From NCBI RefSeq assembly GCF_900105585.1, contig NZ_FNRT01000001.1:1-64000 (forward strand): a stretch of DNA of 64,000 bases, written 5' to 3'. The stretch is from Nocardioides exalbidus (GTDB taxonomy: Bacteria; Actinomycetota; Actinomycetes; Propionibacteriales; Nocardioidaceae). Shown in pieces: positions 1-6,630 of this stretch. Under the pieces are notes generated by a model, which saw only the letters and a list, made by a program, of their open reading frames with translations, ran no database searches and had not been told where the DNA came from. A program made the translations under genes and the position numbers. Numbering within the stretch: position 1 is the stretch's first letter; each line of letters starts with the position of its first letter.

Positions 1-161
1 ACGGCGGCGAGCAGCACCTGCTTGCTCTCGAAGTGGTGGTAGATCGCGCTCGGCTGCACCTCGAGCTCGGTGCCGAGCCGGCGCATGGTCAGCGACGCCA
101 GGCCGCCCCGATCGAGCAGCGAGATCGCGTGGTCGAGCACGTCGGAGCGGTGGTGGGGCAC
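1..161 (-). CDS. bioQ: BioQ-like TetR family repressor, N-terminal part (runs off window)
   Basis: Only the N-terminal 53 codons are in the window; the gene continues beyond base 1. The GTG at 161 follows a strong ribosome site (GGGGAGGG), and the peptide is a TetR helix-turn-helix (LTMRRLGTELEVQPSAIYHH, then FESKQVLLAAV). It is divergent from bioYMN. The shared intergenic region holds two copies of TGAnCACCGTTCA, close to the TGAAC-N3-GTTAC box described for BioQ, the TetR-type biotin regulator of corynebacteria. TetR membership is seen directly; the BioQ name is inferred from neighbour and operator. It probably represses bioYMN and itself when biotin is plentiful. Confidence 0.8.
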   Translation of the reverse strand, partial: MPHHRSDVLDHAISLLDRGGLASLTMRRLGTELEVQPSAIYHHFESKQVLLAA

Positions 162-209
162 GTCGCCCTCCCCTCTCGTCGTTGACGTGTGGACCCGGCG
201 ACCCTAACC

Positions 210-222
210 TGAACACCGTTCA
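210..222. promoter_or_regulatory. BioQ box 1
   Basis: TGAACACCGTTCA, a perfect TGAAC-N3-GTTCA palindrome in the bioQ/bioY divergent region. It matches the BioQ operator form known from Corynebacterium. Confidence 0.75.
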
Positions 223-224
223 AC

Positions 225-237
225 TGATCACCGTTCA
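225..237. promoter_or_regulatory. BioQ box 2
   Basis: TGATCACCGTTCA, one mismatch from box 1 and 15 bp from it, so both boxes lie near the same DNA face (1.4 turns). It ends 17 bp before the bioY start and would block its promoter or early transcription. Confidence 0.7.
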
Positions 238-254
238 GGTAGAGGATCCCCCGC

Positions 255-866
255 ATGAGCACTCGTCGCAACCCCGGCACCGACATCGCCCTGATCGCCG
301 CGTTCGCCGCCCTCGTCGCGGCCTGTGCCCTGCTGCCCGCGATCAAGGTCGCCGGCCCGGTGCCGATCACCCTGCAGACCTTCGCGGTGCTGCTCTCCGG
401 CGCGGTGCTCGGCAGCCGCCCCGGCTTCCTCGCCGTCCTGCTCTACGTCGCCGGCGGCGCCGCCGGGCTGCCGATCTTCTCCGGCGGAGCGGCCGGCCTT
501 GCGGTGCTGACGGGCCCGACCGCGGGCTACCTCGTCGGGTTCGTCTTCGCCGCCGCGCTCTGCGGCGCGATCGTCGAGCGGCTCCCCCGCCGCTCGCTCG
601 TCAGCCCGGTCGCCATCTTCTGCGCCGGCCTGCTCAGCTCGGCACTGTTCATCCACACGCTCGGCATGGCCGGTCTCGTGCTCCGTGCCGACCTCACGTG
701 GGGCCAGGCGTGGGACATCGACAAGATCTTCTGGATCGGCGACCTGCTCAAGAACGTCGCGATGGCGCTCGTCGCCACCGCCGTCCACCGCGCCTTCCCC
801 GACCTGCTCGGCCGGCCGGTCACCGCGACCGCCGAGGCGCGGCCCCAGGGCACGCCCGCCACGTGA
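255..866 (+). CDS. bioY: Biotin ECF transporter S component BioY
   Basis: Substrate-binding membrane subunit of the biotin energy-coupling-factor transporter, 203 aa with about six hydrophobic segments. The BioY hallmarks are visible: the early PVPITLQTFAVLLSGAVLG segment (residues 36-54), the glycine-rich YVAGGAAGLPIFSGG and the GPTAGYLVGF motif. An AGAGGA sequence lies 8 nt before the ATG. The stop overlaps the next start (GTGA), and bioM and bioN follow in the usual bioY-M-N order, so a complete dedicated biotin importer is encoded. The two BioQ boxes upstream indicate repression by biotin. Confidence 0.95.
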   Translation: MSTRRNPGTDIALIAAFAALVAACALLPAIKVAGPVPITLQTFAVLLSGAVLGSRPGFLAVLLYVAGGAAGLPIFSGGAAGLAVLTGPTAGYLVGFVFAAALCGAIVERLPRRSLVSPVAIFCAGLLSSALFIHTLGMAGLVLRADLTWGQAWDIDKIFWIGDLLKNVAMALVATAVHRAFPDLLGRPVTATAEARPQGTPAT

Positions 867-1552
867 GCGAGATCCGCCTCGAGCAGGTCACCGTCACGGT
901 CCCGACCCACGACGGCACCCGCGAGATCCTCCACGAGACGACGCTCCACCTCACCGAGCGGAGGGTCGCCCTGATCGGACCCAACGGCTCGGGCAAGTCG
1001 ACCCTCGCCCGGCTCGTCAACGGGCTGGTCCCCGCGACCACCGGCCGCGTGCTCGTCGACGGCCTCGACGTGGCACGGGAGGGACGCGACGTACGACGCC
1101 GGGTGGGGTTCATGTTCACCGACCCCGCCGCGCAGCTGGTGATGCCGACCGCGCGCGAGGACGTGGCACTATCGCTGCGACGCCAGGTGAAGGACAAGGC
1201 GGACCGGCTGGCCCGGGCCGACCGGGTCCTCGCGGACCACGGGCTCGAGGGCTTCGGCGACCGCAGCGTGCACGCGCTGTCCGGCGGCGAGGGCCAGCTG
1301 CTCGCGCTCGCCGGCGTGCTCGCGACCGAGCCGTCGATCCTCGTGGCCGACGAGCCGACCACCCTGCTCGACCTCGGCAACAGCCGGAGGATCGGCGAGC
1401 TGCTGCTCGGCCTCTCCCAGCAGGTCGTCGTCGTCACCCACGACCTCGAGCTCGCCGCGCGGTGCGACCGTGCGCTGCTGGTGCGCCACGGCCGGGTGGA
1501 GCTCGACGGAGACCCGGCCGACGTGGTCGAGCACTACCGGCGGTCGGCGTGA
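863..1552 (+). CDS. bioM: Biotin ECF transporter ATPase BioM
   Basis: ATP-binding subunit that drives BioY/BioN, 229 aa. Walker A GPNGSGKST lies at residues 39-47, the signature LSGGEGQ at 139-145 and Walker B ILVADEPTT at 159-167. The GTG start at 863 overlaps the bioY stop by 4 nt, showing translational coupling; the open frame extends far upstream but homology begins here. The signature has E where most ABC proteins have Q (LSGGQ), a mild variant. The product is cytoplasmic, on the inner face of the membrane. Confidence 0.93.
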   Translation: MSEIRLEQVTVTVPTHDGTREILHETTLHLTERRVALIGPNGSGKSTLARLVNGLVPATTGRVLVDGLDVAREGRDVRRRVGFMFTDPAAQLVMPTAREDVALSLRRQVKDKADRLARADRVLADHGLEGFGDRSVHALSGGEGQLLALAGVLATEPSILVADEPTTLLDLGNSRRIGELLLGLSQQVVVVTHDLELAARCDRALLVRHGRVELDGDPADVVEHYRRSA

Positions 1553-2157
1553 GCGCCCAGCTGCTCGGCCTGCACCAGCCCGGTACGACGCCCCTGCACC
1601 GGCTCCCGGCCGGCGCGAAGCTGCTCGGCCTGATGGTCGCCAGCCTCGTCGTGGTCGTCGTACGCGGGCCGGGGTCGGCGGTCGCGTTCCTGGCTGTCGC
1701 GGCCGGGCTGCTGGTGTGGTCGGGTGCCCGGCTCGGGCTCACCCTCCGGGCGATGCGGTGGCTGCTGCTGACGGCGGCGATCCTCGGCGCGTGGACGGTG
1801 TGGCAGAACGGCTGGCCGCGCGCGGTCGAGGTCGTCGGAGACCTGGTCGCGCTGATCCTGCTCGCGACGACGCTGACCGTGACGACGCCGGTCGACGAGG
1901 TGCTCGACGCGGTGTCACGCGGGTTGCAACCGTTGCGGCGGGTCGGGGTCGATCCCGAGGCAGTGGCCCTGGCCTTCTCGCTGATGCTGCGGGCGATCCC
2001 GACCACGATCATGCTGGCCGAGGAGTCGCGCGACGCCGCCGTCGCGCGGGGTCTCGAGCGCTCACCCCGGGCTCGGTTGATCCCCTTCGTGATCCGCGTC
2101 GTCGCCCGGGCCCGCGACACCGGCGACGCGCTCCACGCGCGCGGGATCGGCGACTGA
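1549..2157 (+). CDS. bioN: Biotin ECF transporter T component BioN
   Basis: Transmembrane coupling subunit of the CbiQ/EcfT family, 202 aa, with hydrophobic segments around residues 20-60, 65-85 and 90-115. The family's short Ala-Arg-Gly coupling motifs appear near the C-terminus (AAVARGLERS and LHARGIGD); these contact the ATPase. The GTG start overlaps the bioM stop (GTGA). It is the last gene of the operon, followed by an 82-bp dispersed repeat. Confidence 0.9.
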   Translation: MSAQLLGLHQPGTTPLHRLPAGAKLLGLMVASLVVVVVRGPGSAVAFLAVAAGLLVWSGARLGLTLRAMRWLLLTAAILGAWTVWQNGWPRAVEVVGDLVALILLATTLTVTTPVDEVLDAVSRGLQPLRRVGVDPEAVALAFSLMLRAIPTTIMLAEESRDAAVARGLERSPRARLIPFVIRVVARARDTGDALHARGIGD

Positions 2158-2167
2158 TCGCTGACCC

Positions 2168-2249
2168 GGGAGTCACCGGATATCCGGTGACCACCCCGCT
2201 TCGTAGGCAAGATCTCGGCCGACAACCGGGAGACTCGGGTGCACAGCCC
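2168..2249. repeat. 82-bp dispersed repeat, copy 1 (inverted relative to copy 2)
   Basis: This stretch is nearly identical to the reverse complement of 21630-21711; the only differences are a block near 2204-2209 and one base at 2226. It contains a perfect 20-bp palindrome (2172-2191, GTCACCGGAT and its complement) and a second conserved block ending GACTCGGGTGCACAGCCC. It lies between the convergent ends of bioN and the VOC gene. No ORF or terminal inverted repeats of an insertion sequence are present. Confidence 0.85.
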
Positions 2250-2262
2250 TTCCGATGGCCCC

Positions 2263-2658
2263 TCAGCCCGTCGGCCGGTTGACGAACCAGCGGTGCCCGA
2301 AGGGGTCGCGGAAGACCGCCACCCGACCGGCGGGCGGGCTGTCCTCGGGGCCGCGGTCGAGCGTCACGCCCGACGCGACGACGCGGCCGCACACCGTGTC
2401 GACGTCGTCGACCTCGAGGTGGAGCGAGACGCTCGCACCGCGGGAGGCGTCGGGCGCCGCGACCCCGGCGGAGTCGAACTCGTCCGACATCATCCAGCGA
2501 CCGCCACCGACGGCGAGCTCGACGTGGCCGACGCGGCCGTCGTCCATCAGGATCGGCTCGAGGACGACCTCGGCGCCCAGGACGTCGACGTACCACTCGA
2601 TCGCGGCACGCGCGTCCGCCACGCAGAGGTACGGCGTCAGCTGGCCCATGGCAGCCAT
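2263..2658 (-). CDS. VOC superfamily protein (PhnB/glyoxalase-like)
   Basis: A 131-aa single VOC fold. PYLCVADARAAIEWYVDVLGAE at the N-terminus and FRDPFGHRWFVNRPTG at the C-terminus are typical of the PhnB-like branch, often metal-independent and of unknown substrate. The start lies 1 nt past the amidase stop, so the two are co-transcribed with the amidase first. A second ATG (MGQLTPY, at 2649) is an equally plausible start. Specific function is not known; a small-molecule binding or glyoxalase/bleomycin-resistance-like role is the family expectation. Confidence 0.85.
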   Translation of the reverse strand: MAAMGQLTPYLCVADARAAIEWYVDVLGAEVVLEPILMDDGRVGHVELAVGGGRWMMSDEFDSAGVAAPDASRGASVSLHLEVDDVDTVCGRVVASGVTLDRGPEDSPPAGRVAVFRDPFGHRWFVNRPTG

Positions 2659-2659
2659 G

Positions 2660-4054
2660 TCACCAGCCGGGCGGCCGCCTGTCCACCCACGGCGCTGCCT
2701 CCTCGACCTGGGCCGAGAGCGCGAGCAGCAGCTCCTCCTCGGCCGGCCGGGCGGCGAGCATCACGCCGACCGGGAGCCCGTGGTCGGTCCAGTGGAGCGG
2801 GAGCGACACCGCCGGCATGCCGGTGACGTTCCACGCGCTGGTCCAGGGCGTGAAGTCCTTCTGGTTCGCGAAGTCGCGCGCCGGATCGGCGTCGTCGCGC
2901 AGCTCGCCCACCAGCGCCGGCGGGCGGGCGAGGGTCGGGGTGAGGACGACGTCGTACGGCGCGAGGGCGGCAAGGGCGGCGGCCGCGTGGCGACGCAGGC
3001 TGCCGATGGCGAGGCCGAATTCGGGGCCACTGACCGCGCGGCCGCGCTCGCCGAGCCAGCGGGTGAGCGGTCGCAGTCGGTCCTCGCGTCCGGGCGGCGC
3101 CGGCGACAGGGCCGTCAGCACGGCCCAGCAGGTCTCGAAGTCGGCGACCGCCGCCGGCGGGATCGGGACCGGCACGTCCTCGACGTCGTGGCCGAGGTCG
3201 GCGAGCAGGGCCGACGCGGCCTCCCAGGCGGCCACGCTGGACGGGGCGACCTCGACGTCGGCGATCACGGGCGCGATGAAGCGGGCAACCCGGAGCCGGT
3301 CGGGCTCGCGGTCGCAGGCATCGAGGAAGGAGGTGGTCGGCTCGGGCGCCCAGAAGGGATCCCCGACGCGACGGCCCTCGAGGACGTCGAGGAGGGCGGC
3401 CGCGTCGCGGACCGTGCGGGCGAGGGTGCCGGGCGTGGCGAGGCCGATCGGGTCGCCGTACATCGGCGCGCCGCTGATCCGCCCGCGGCTCGGCTTCAGC
3501 CCGACGAGGCCGCAGCACGAGGCGGGGATCCGGATCGATCCACCGCCGTCGGACCCGGGCGCGACCGGCAGCAGGCCGGCGGCCACCGCGGTTCCGGCGC
3601 CACCGGACGATCCGCCGGCGGTGCGGGTGGTGTCCCACGGCGTGACGGCCGGTGGAGCCACGTCCGGCTCGGTGTAGCAGGGCGACCCGAACTCCGGGGT
3701 GTTCGTCTTGCCCAGGCTCGGCATCCCTGCTGCCTCGACGGACAGGACGACGTTGTCGGAGGCGTCGGGGACGAAGTCGTCGTAGGCCGCCGAGCCGAAG
3801 GTGGTGCGGACGCCCGCCGTCGGGTGGAGGTCCTTGATGCCCGTCGGGACGCCCCACAGCGGACCTGCGTCCGTGGGGCGTCCCGTGTCGGCGAGCCGGC
3901 GCGCGTGGTCGCGGGCCTGCTCGACGGTGGTCGTGATGAAGGCGCCGACGTGGTCGGCGCGTCCGGCGTAGTGCTCGACGAGCTCGAGCGGCGACACCTC
4001 GCCGCGGCGGACGGCGTCACCCTGCTCGAGCGCGGTCAGGTCGTGGAGGCTCAC
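2660..4054 (-). CDS. Amidase family protein
   Basis: A 464-aa amidase-signature enzyme that hydrolyses a carboxamide to acid and ammonia. The Ser-cisSer-Lys catalytic site is visible: Lys in GVPTGIKDLHPTAG (about residue 73), the amidase block GGSSGGAGTAVAAGLLPV, and GSDGGGSIRIPASCCGLVGLKP carrying the nucleophile Ser. The substrate cannot be read from sequence. It is not GatA, since gatB and gatC are absent and the C-terminal region differs. A TAGGTT hexamer sits 6 nt before the GTG start, so transcription is probably leaderless. The VOC gene follows in the same operon. Confidence 0.9.
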   Translation of the reverse strand: MSLHDLTALEQGDAVRRGEVSPLELVEHYAGRADHVGAFITTTVEQARDHARRLADTGRPTDAGPLWGVPTGIKDLHPTAGVRTTFGSAAYDDFVPDASDNVVLSVEAAGMPSLGKTNTPEFGSPCYTEPDVAPPAVTPWDTTRTAGGSSGGAGTAVAAGLLPVAPGSDGGGSIRIPASCCGLVGLKPSRGRISGAPMYGDPIGLATPGTLARTVRDAAALLDVLEGRRVGDPFWAPEPTTSFLDACDREPDRLRVARFIAPVIADVEVAPSSVAAWEAASALLADLGHDVEDVPVPIPPAAVADFETCWAVLTALSPAPPGREDRLRPLTRWLGERGRAVSGPEFGLAIGSLRRHAAAALAALAPYDVVLTPTLARPPALVGELRDDADPARDFANQKDFTPWTSAWNVTGMPAVSLPLHWTDHGLPVGVMLAARPAEEELLLALSAQVEEAAPWVDRRPPGW

Positions 4055-4060
4055 TCCACG

Positions 4061-4066
4061 AACCTA
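4061..4066 (-). promoter_or_regulatory. -10 hexamer of the amidase gene (leaderless)
   Basis: TAGGTT on the minus strand, 6 nt before the GTG at 4054, so the transcript should begin at or next to the start codon. Confidence 0.65.
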
Positions 4067-4074
4067 CTCATCCT

Positions 4075-4113
4075 TGGTTTCGACACGGGCTCGTTCCTCG
4101 CCCTGCTCAACCA
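4075..4113. repeat. 39-bp palindrome-ended intergenic element
   Basis: The segment begins TGGTTTCGA and ends CTCAACCA, with a GC-rich centre (GGGCTCGTTCC). Short elements with GGTTTCGA and TCAACC ends are common between genes of Nocardioides-like actinobacteria (from general knowledge). It lies between the FMN reductase stop and the amidase promoter. No second copy was noticed in this window. Confidence 0.45.
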
Positions 4114-4123
4114 GCGGAGTGGG

Positions 4124-4678
4124 TCAGGCAGCGGCCTCGACCTCGTGCGCGACGAGGGCGTCGAGCGCGCCGAGGAAGCGCTGGATGGCCTCCTCGTTCT
4201 GCAGCGGGTCACCCTCGACGGCGGACTCGTCGACGACGATGCCCTCGACCACGACGGCACCGGCGATGGTGGCGGAGTGGCGGGCGTGCTCGTGCGACCA
4301 CTTGCCGCCGTACGGCGTCGGGGTGGCGCCGATGGCCGCGAAGGGCTTGCCGACGATGGCGCCCTGGCCGTAGGGGCGGGACAGCCAGTCGATGGCGTTG
4401 TTGAGCACGGCAGGCATGGTGCCGTTGTACTCCGGGGTCACGGCGAGGACGCGGTCGGCGGACGCGACGGCCTGGCGCAGGGCGGAGGCGCCGGCGGGCA
4501 CGGTGTCGCCGTCGATCTCCTCGTTGTAGAACGGGATGGTGTCGAGGCCCTCGACGACGTCGACGGTCACGCCTTCGGGGGCGTTGTCGCGGAGGTGCTC
4601 GGCGATGCGGCGGTTGAGCGAGCCGGCACGGAGGGAGCCGAGCAGGACGGCGACACGGGTCTGGTGGTGAGTGGTCAT
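4124..4678 (-). CDS. NAD(P)H-dependent FMN reductase
   Basis: A flavodoxin-like flavoprotein, 184 aa, of the FMN_red family (chromate, azo or quinone reductases). The N-terminal flavin-phosphate loop LLGSLRAGSLNRRI (residues 12-25) and the PEYNGTMPAVLNNAIDWLSR block (about residues 82-101) are diagnostic. It is divergent from a TetR gene; a 22-bp palindrome 6 nt upstream of its ATG would place the repressor right on its promoter. A role in detoxifying quinones or electrophiles sensed by the repressor is a reasonable inference. Confidence 0.92.
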   Translation of the reverse strand: MTTHHQTRVAVLLGSLRAGSLNRRIAEHLRDNAPEGVTVDVVEGLDTIPFYNEEIDGDTVPAGASALRQAVASADRVLAVTPEYNGTMPAVLNNAIDWLSRPYGQGAIVGKPFAAIGATPTPYGGKWSHEHARHSATIAGAVVVEGIVVDESAVEGDPLQNEEAIQRFLGALDALVAHEVEAAA

Positions 4679-4684
4679 ACCGGA

Positions 4685-4706
4685 AAAACGGACCGTGGTC
4701 CGTTTT
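4685..4706. promoter_or_regulatory. Probable TetR operator
   Basis: Two perfect 10-bp arms (AAAACGGACC and GGTCCGTTTT) flank a GT centre. A wider inverted repeat, CCGGAAAAA at 4680-4688 and TTTTTCCGG at 4726-4734, encloses it. It sits in the 72-bp divergent region between the FMN reductase and the TetR gene, as an autoregulated TetR operator would. Confidence 0.75.
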
Positions 4707-4738
4707 CATTCCCGATGTCCAGATCTTTTTCCGGACCC

Positions 4739-4744
4739 TAGGGT
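4739..4744 (+). promoter_or_regulatory. -10 hexamer of the TetR gene at 4751 (leaderless)
   Basis: TAGGGT followed by exactly 6 nt and the ATG at 4751. Confidence 0.6.
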
Positions 4745-4750
4745 GGCGGC

Positions 4751-5341
4751 ATGACCAACCTGCTCCCGATGGCGGACGGCCCCGCCCCGGAGCGGGCCGA
4801 CGCGGCTCGCAACCGCGAGGCGATCCTCGCGGCAGCGCTGCACCTCGTCGAGACGCGGGGGGTCGACTGCGTGACGATGGACACCGTCGCGGCCGAGGCC
4901 GGCGTCGGCAAGGGCACGCTCTTCCGGCGCTTCGAGAGCCGCGAGGGCCTGATGGCGGCAGTACTCAACGAGTCGGAGACCGCGTGGCAGGCCAGCGTGC
5001 TCTCCGGTCCCCCGCCCCTCGGGCCGGGCGCCCCGGCCTACGACCGGCTGCTGGCCTTCGGGCACTCGCGCCTGGCCACCAACCTCAGCCACGCCCGGTT
5101 GATCGCCGCGGCCGGACGACCGGGCGCACGCTCGGTGGCCGCGCTGTCGTTCGCCAACATGCACGTGCGCTACCTGCTCGGCGAGCTCGGCGTCTCCGGT
5201 GACCTGCTCATGCTCGCCACCGCGGTCCTGGCCCCGCTCGAGCTCGTCGTGCTCGACCAGCAGGTCAACCACGAGCATCTGTCGATCGAGCGGGTCGAGG
5301 CGGGCTGGCAGGACCTGGTGCGCCGGATCGTCGGCGCCTGA
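4751..5341 (+). CDS. TetR family transcriptional regulator
   Basis: A 196-aa regulator. The N-terminal DNA-binding domain spans residues 18-64, with MDTVAAEAGVGKGTLFRRFESREGL as helix-turn-helix, and a ligand-binding C-terminal domain follows. It is divergent from the FMN reductase across a 22-bp palindrome that is the obvious operator. No ribosome site is present; the -10-like TAGGGT 6 nt upstream suggests a leaderless mRNA. The inducer is unknown. Confidence 0.92.
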   Translation: MTNLLPMADGPAPERADAARNREAILAAALHLVETRGVDCVTMDTVAAEAGVGKGTLFRRFESREGLMAAVLNESETAWQASVLSGPPPLGPGAPAYDRLLAFGHSRLATNLSHARLIAAAGRPGARSVAALSFANMHVRYLLGELGVSGDLLMLATAVLAPLELVVLDQQVNHEHLSIERVEAGWQDLVRRIVGA

Positions 5342-5354
5342 GGCGGAGGACCGG

Positions 5355-5720
5355 CTACCAGCCGACGGCGCCGAAGGTGATCAGCGCCCCGATCCACCAC
5401 GTGCCGGCAGCCACGAGGGCCGCGACCAGCGGGACCCACCAGGTGGTGCGCCCGCGCCGCCAGCGCACGACCACCCAGACCAGCGCCACGAGGGCGACCA
5501 CGATCGGCGAGGCGGCCGAGGTGAAGACGCCGGTCGCGACGAGACCCTCGTTGCAGTCGTTGCCGGAGCCGCACGAGTCGGTGGCCATCGCGGTGAGCAG
5601 TCCCATGAAGCCGGCGGCCGGCGCGAGCACGATCAGGGCGATCAGGAGCAGGACGGTGACGACGCGGTCGGTGGGACGCGGGTCGCGCGGCTGGTCGACG
5701 TACGACGCGGGCTGGGTCAC
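5355..5720 (-). CDS. Small membrane protein of unknown function
   Basis: A 121-aa protein with three predicted membrane segments: about residues 19-46 (VVTVLLLIALIVLAPAAG), 68-86 (ASPIVVALVALVWVVV) and 94-118. Two cysteines (CGSGNDC) lie in the loop after the first segment and could form an extracytoplasmic disulfide. I do not recognise a family. It has its own leaderless promoter (TAGGTT, 6 nt before the GTG) and is convergent with the TetR gene, leaving only 13 bp between stops. Confidence 0.8.
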   Translation of the reverse strand: MTQPASYVDQPRDPRPTDRVVTVLLLIALIVLAPAAGFMGLLTAMATDSCGSGNDCNEGLVATGVFTSAASPIVVALVALVWVVVRWRRGRTTWWVPLVAALVAAGTWWIGALITFGAVGW

Positions 5721-5726
5721 GCCGCC

Positions 5727-5732
5727 AACCTA
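5727..5732 (-). promoter_or_regulatory. -10 hexamer of the 5720 membrane protein gene
   Basis: TAGGTT on the minus strand, 6 nt before the GTG start. Confidence 0.6.
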
Positions 5733-5742
5733 GGACATTCCG

Positions 5743-6462
5743 TCAGCCGCCGAGGGCTTTCAGCCTGCGCTTCATCGCGGCGATCTCGACGGCCTGGTCC
5801 GAGCCGATGTGGTTGGCGAGCTGGAAGATGGTGGTCTCCTGGCCGCCCTCGCCGCCGTCCATGAGGTCCTGCACCATCATGATCGCCCCGTCGTGGTGGT
5901 TGATCATGGCCCGCAGGAAGTAGCGGTCGAAGGCCCGCCCGTCGAGGTCGCGCATCCGGTCGAGCTGCTGCGGCGTGAGCATGCCGGGCATGTCGGCGTG
6001 CTGGTCACCGTGGTCGCCGCCGTGGTCGCTGCCGTGGTCGCTGCCGTGATCCCCGTGGTCGCCCTGCGCGCTGTCGGACGAGGCGTTGGTGGTGAGCCAG
6101 TCCTTCAGCTGCTGGATCTCGTCGGCCTGCGAGACCTCCATCCGCTCGACCATCGCGAGCAGGCCGGGGTCCCCGGCGCGGTCCGGCACCAGCGCAGCCA
6201 TCTCGAGCGCCTGCTCGTGGTGCGGGATCATCATCTCGACGAACTCCACGTCGGCCTCGGTGTGCATCGGCGTCGAGAGCTCCTCGACGTCCTCGGGCGA
6301 TAGCGTCCTGTTGCCCTCCCCCGGTGCGCCGAGCTGCACGACGGGCGCGTCGCCCTCGGCCTGCTCGGCTCCGGACGGCTTGCCGTCGGGCTCGCTGCCC
6401 GTGCAGGACGTCGTGCCGAGGACGACGACGAGCACGGCGCCGAGCCGGGCCAGGAGGGTCAT
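5743..6462 (-). CDS. DUF305 family secreted protein, probable lipoprotein
   Basis: A 239-aa exported protein. It has a hydrophobic leader (LLARLGAVLVVVLGTT) ending in a Cys at about residue 20 that could be lipidated, although the TTSC box is atypical. Two DUF305 four-helix repeats each carry the His-His motif: EMMIPHHEQALEMA and AMINHHDGAIMMV. Between them lies a His/Asp-rich linker of DHG repeats, a likely metal-binding stretch. DUF305 proteins are ferritin-like in fold and often tied to copper or other metals. It is divergent from the LVIVD-repeat protein. Confidence 0.9.
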   Translation of the reverse strand: MTLLARLGAVLVVVLGTTSCTGSEPDGKPSGAEQAEGDAPVVQLGAPGEGNRTLSPEDVEELSTPMHTEADVEFVEMMIPHHEQALEMAALVPDRAGDPGLLAMVERMEVSQADEIQQLKDWLTTNASSDSAQGDHGDHGSDHGSDHGGDHGDQHADMPGMLTPQQLDRMRDLDGRAFDRYFLRAMINHHDGAIMMVQDLMDGGEGGQETTIFQLANHIGSDQAVEIAAMKRRLKALGG

Positions 6463-6630
6463 GCGTGCTCACTTCCGCGGGTGGTCCGGTGGTCGCAATC
6501 AGTCTTTGGTCCATGGTGCGCGACACATCCGCGTCGCTACGTTGCTCGGCATCATAGGTCGCTCCGGGGCGCGGATCACCGTCCGAAAGTCCCTGCGTGC
6601 GGCCACGATTGAAAGGTCGTCACCACCTCC

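Noticed and set aside
2255..4741. 828-codon open frame on the plus strand
   Set aside because: Antisense shadow of the amidase and FMN reductase genes, which have clear motifs; the product is low-complexity Arg/Gly/Pro.
5985..6060. GTGGTCGCTGCC repeats as a DNA minisatellite
   Set aside because: They encode the His/Asp-rich linker of the DUF305 protein in frame, and short low-copy repeats are expected there.
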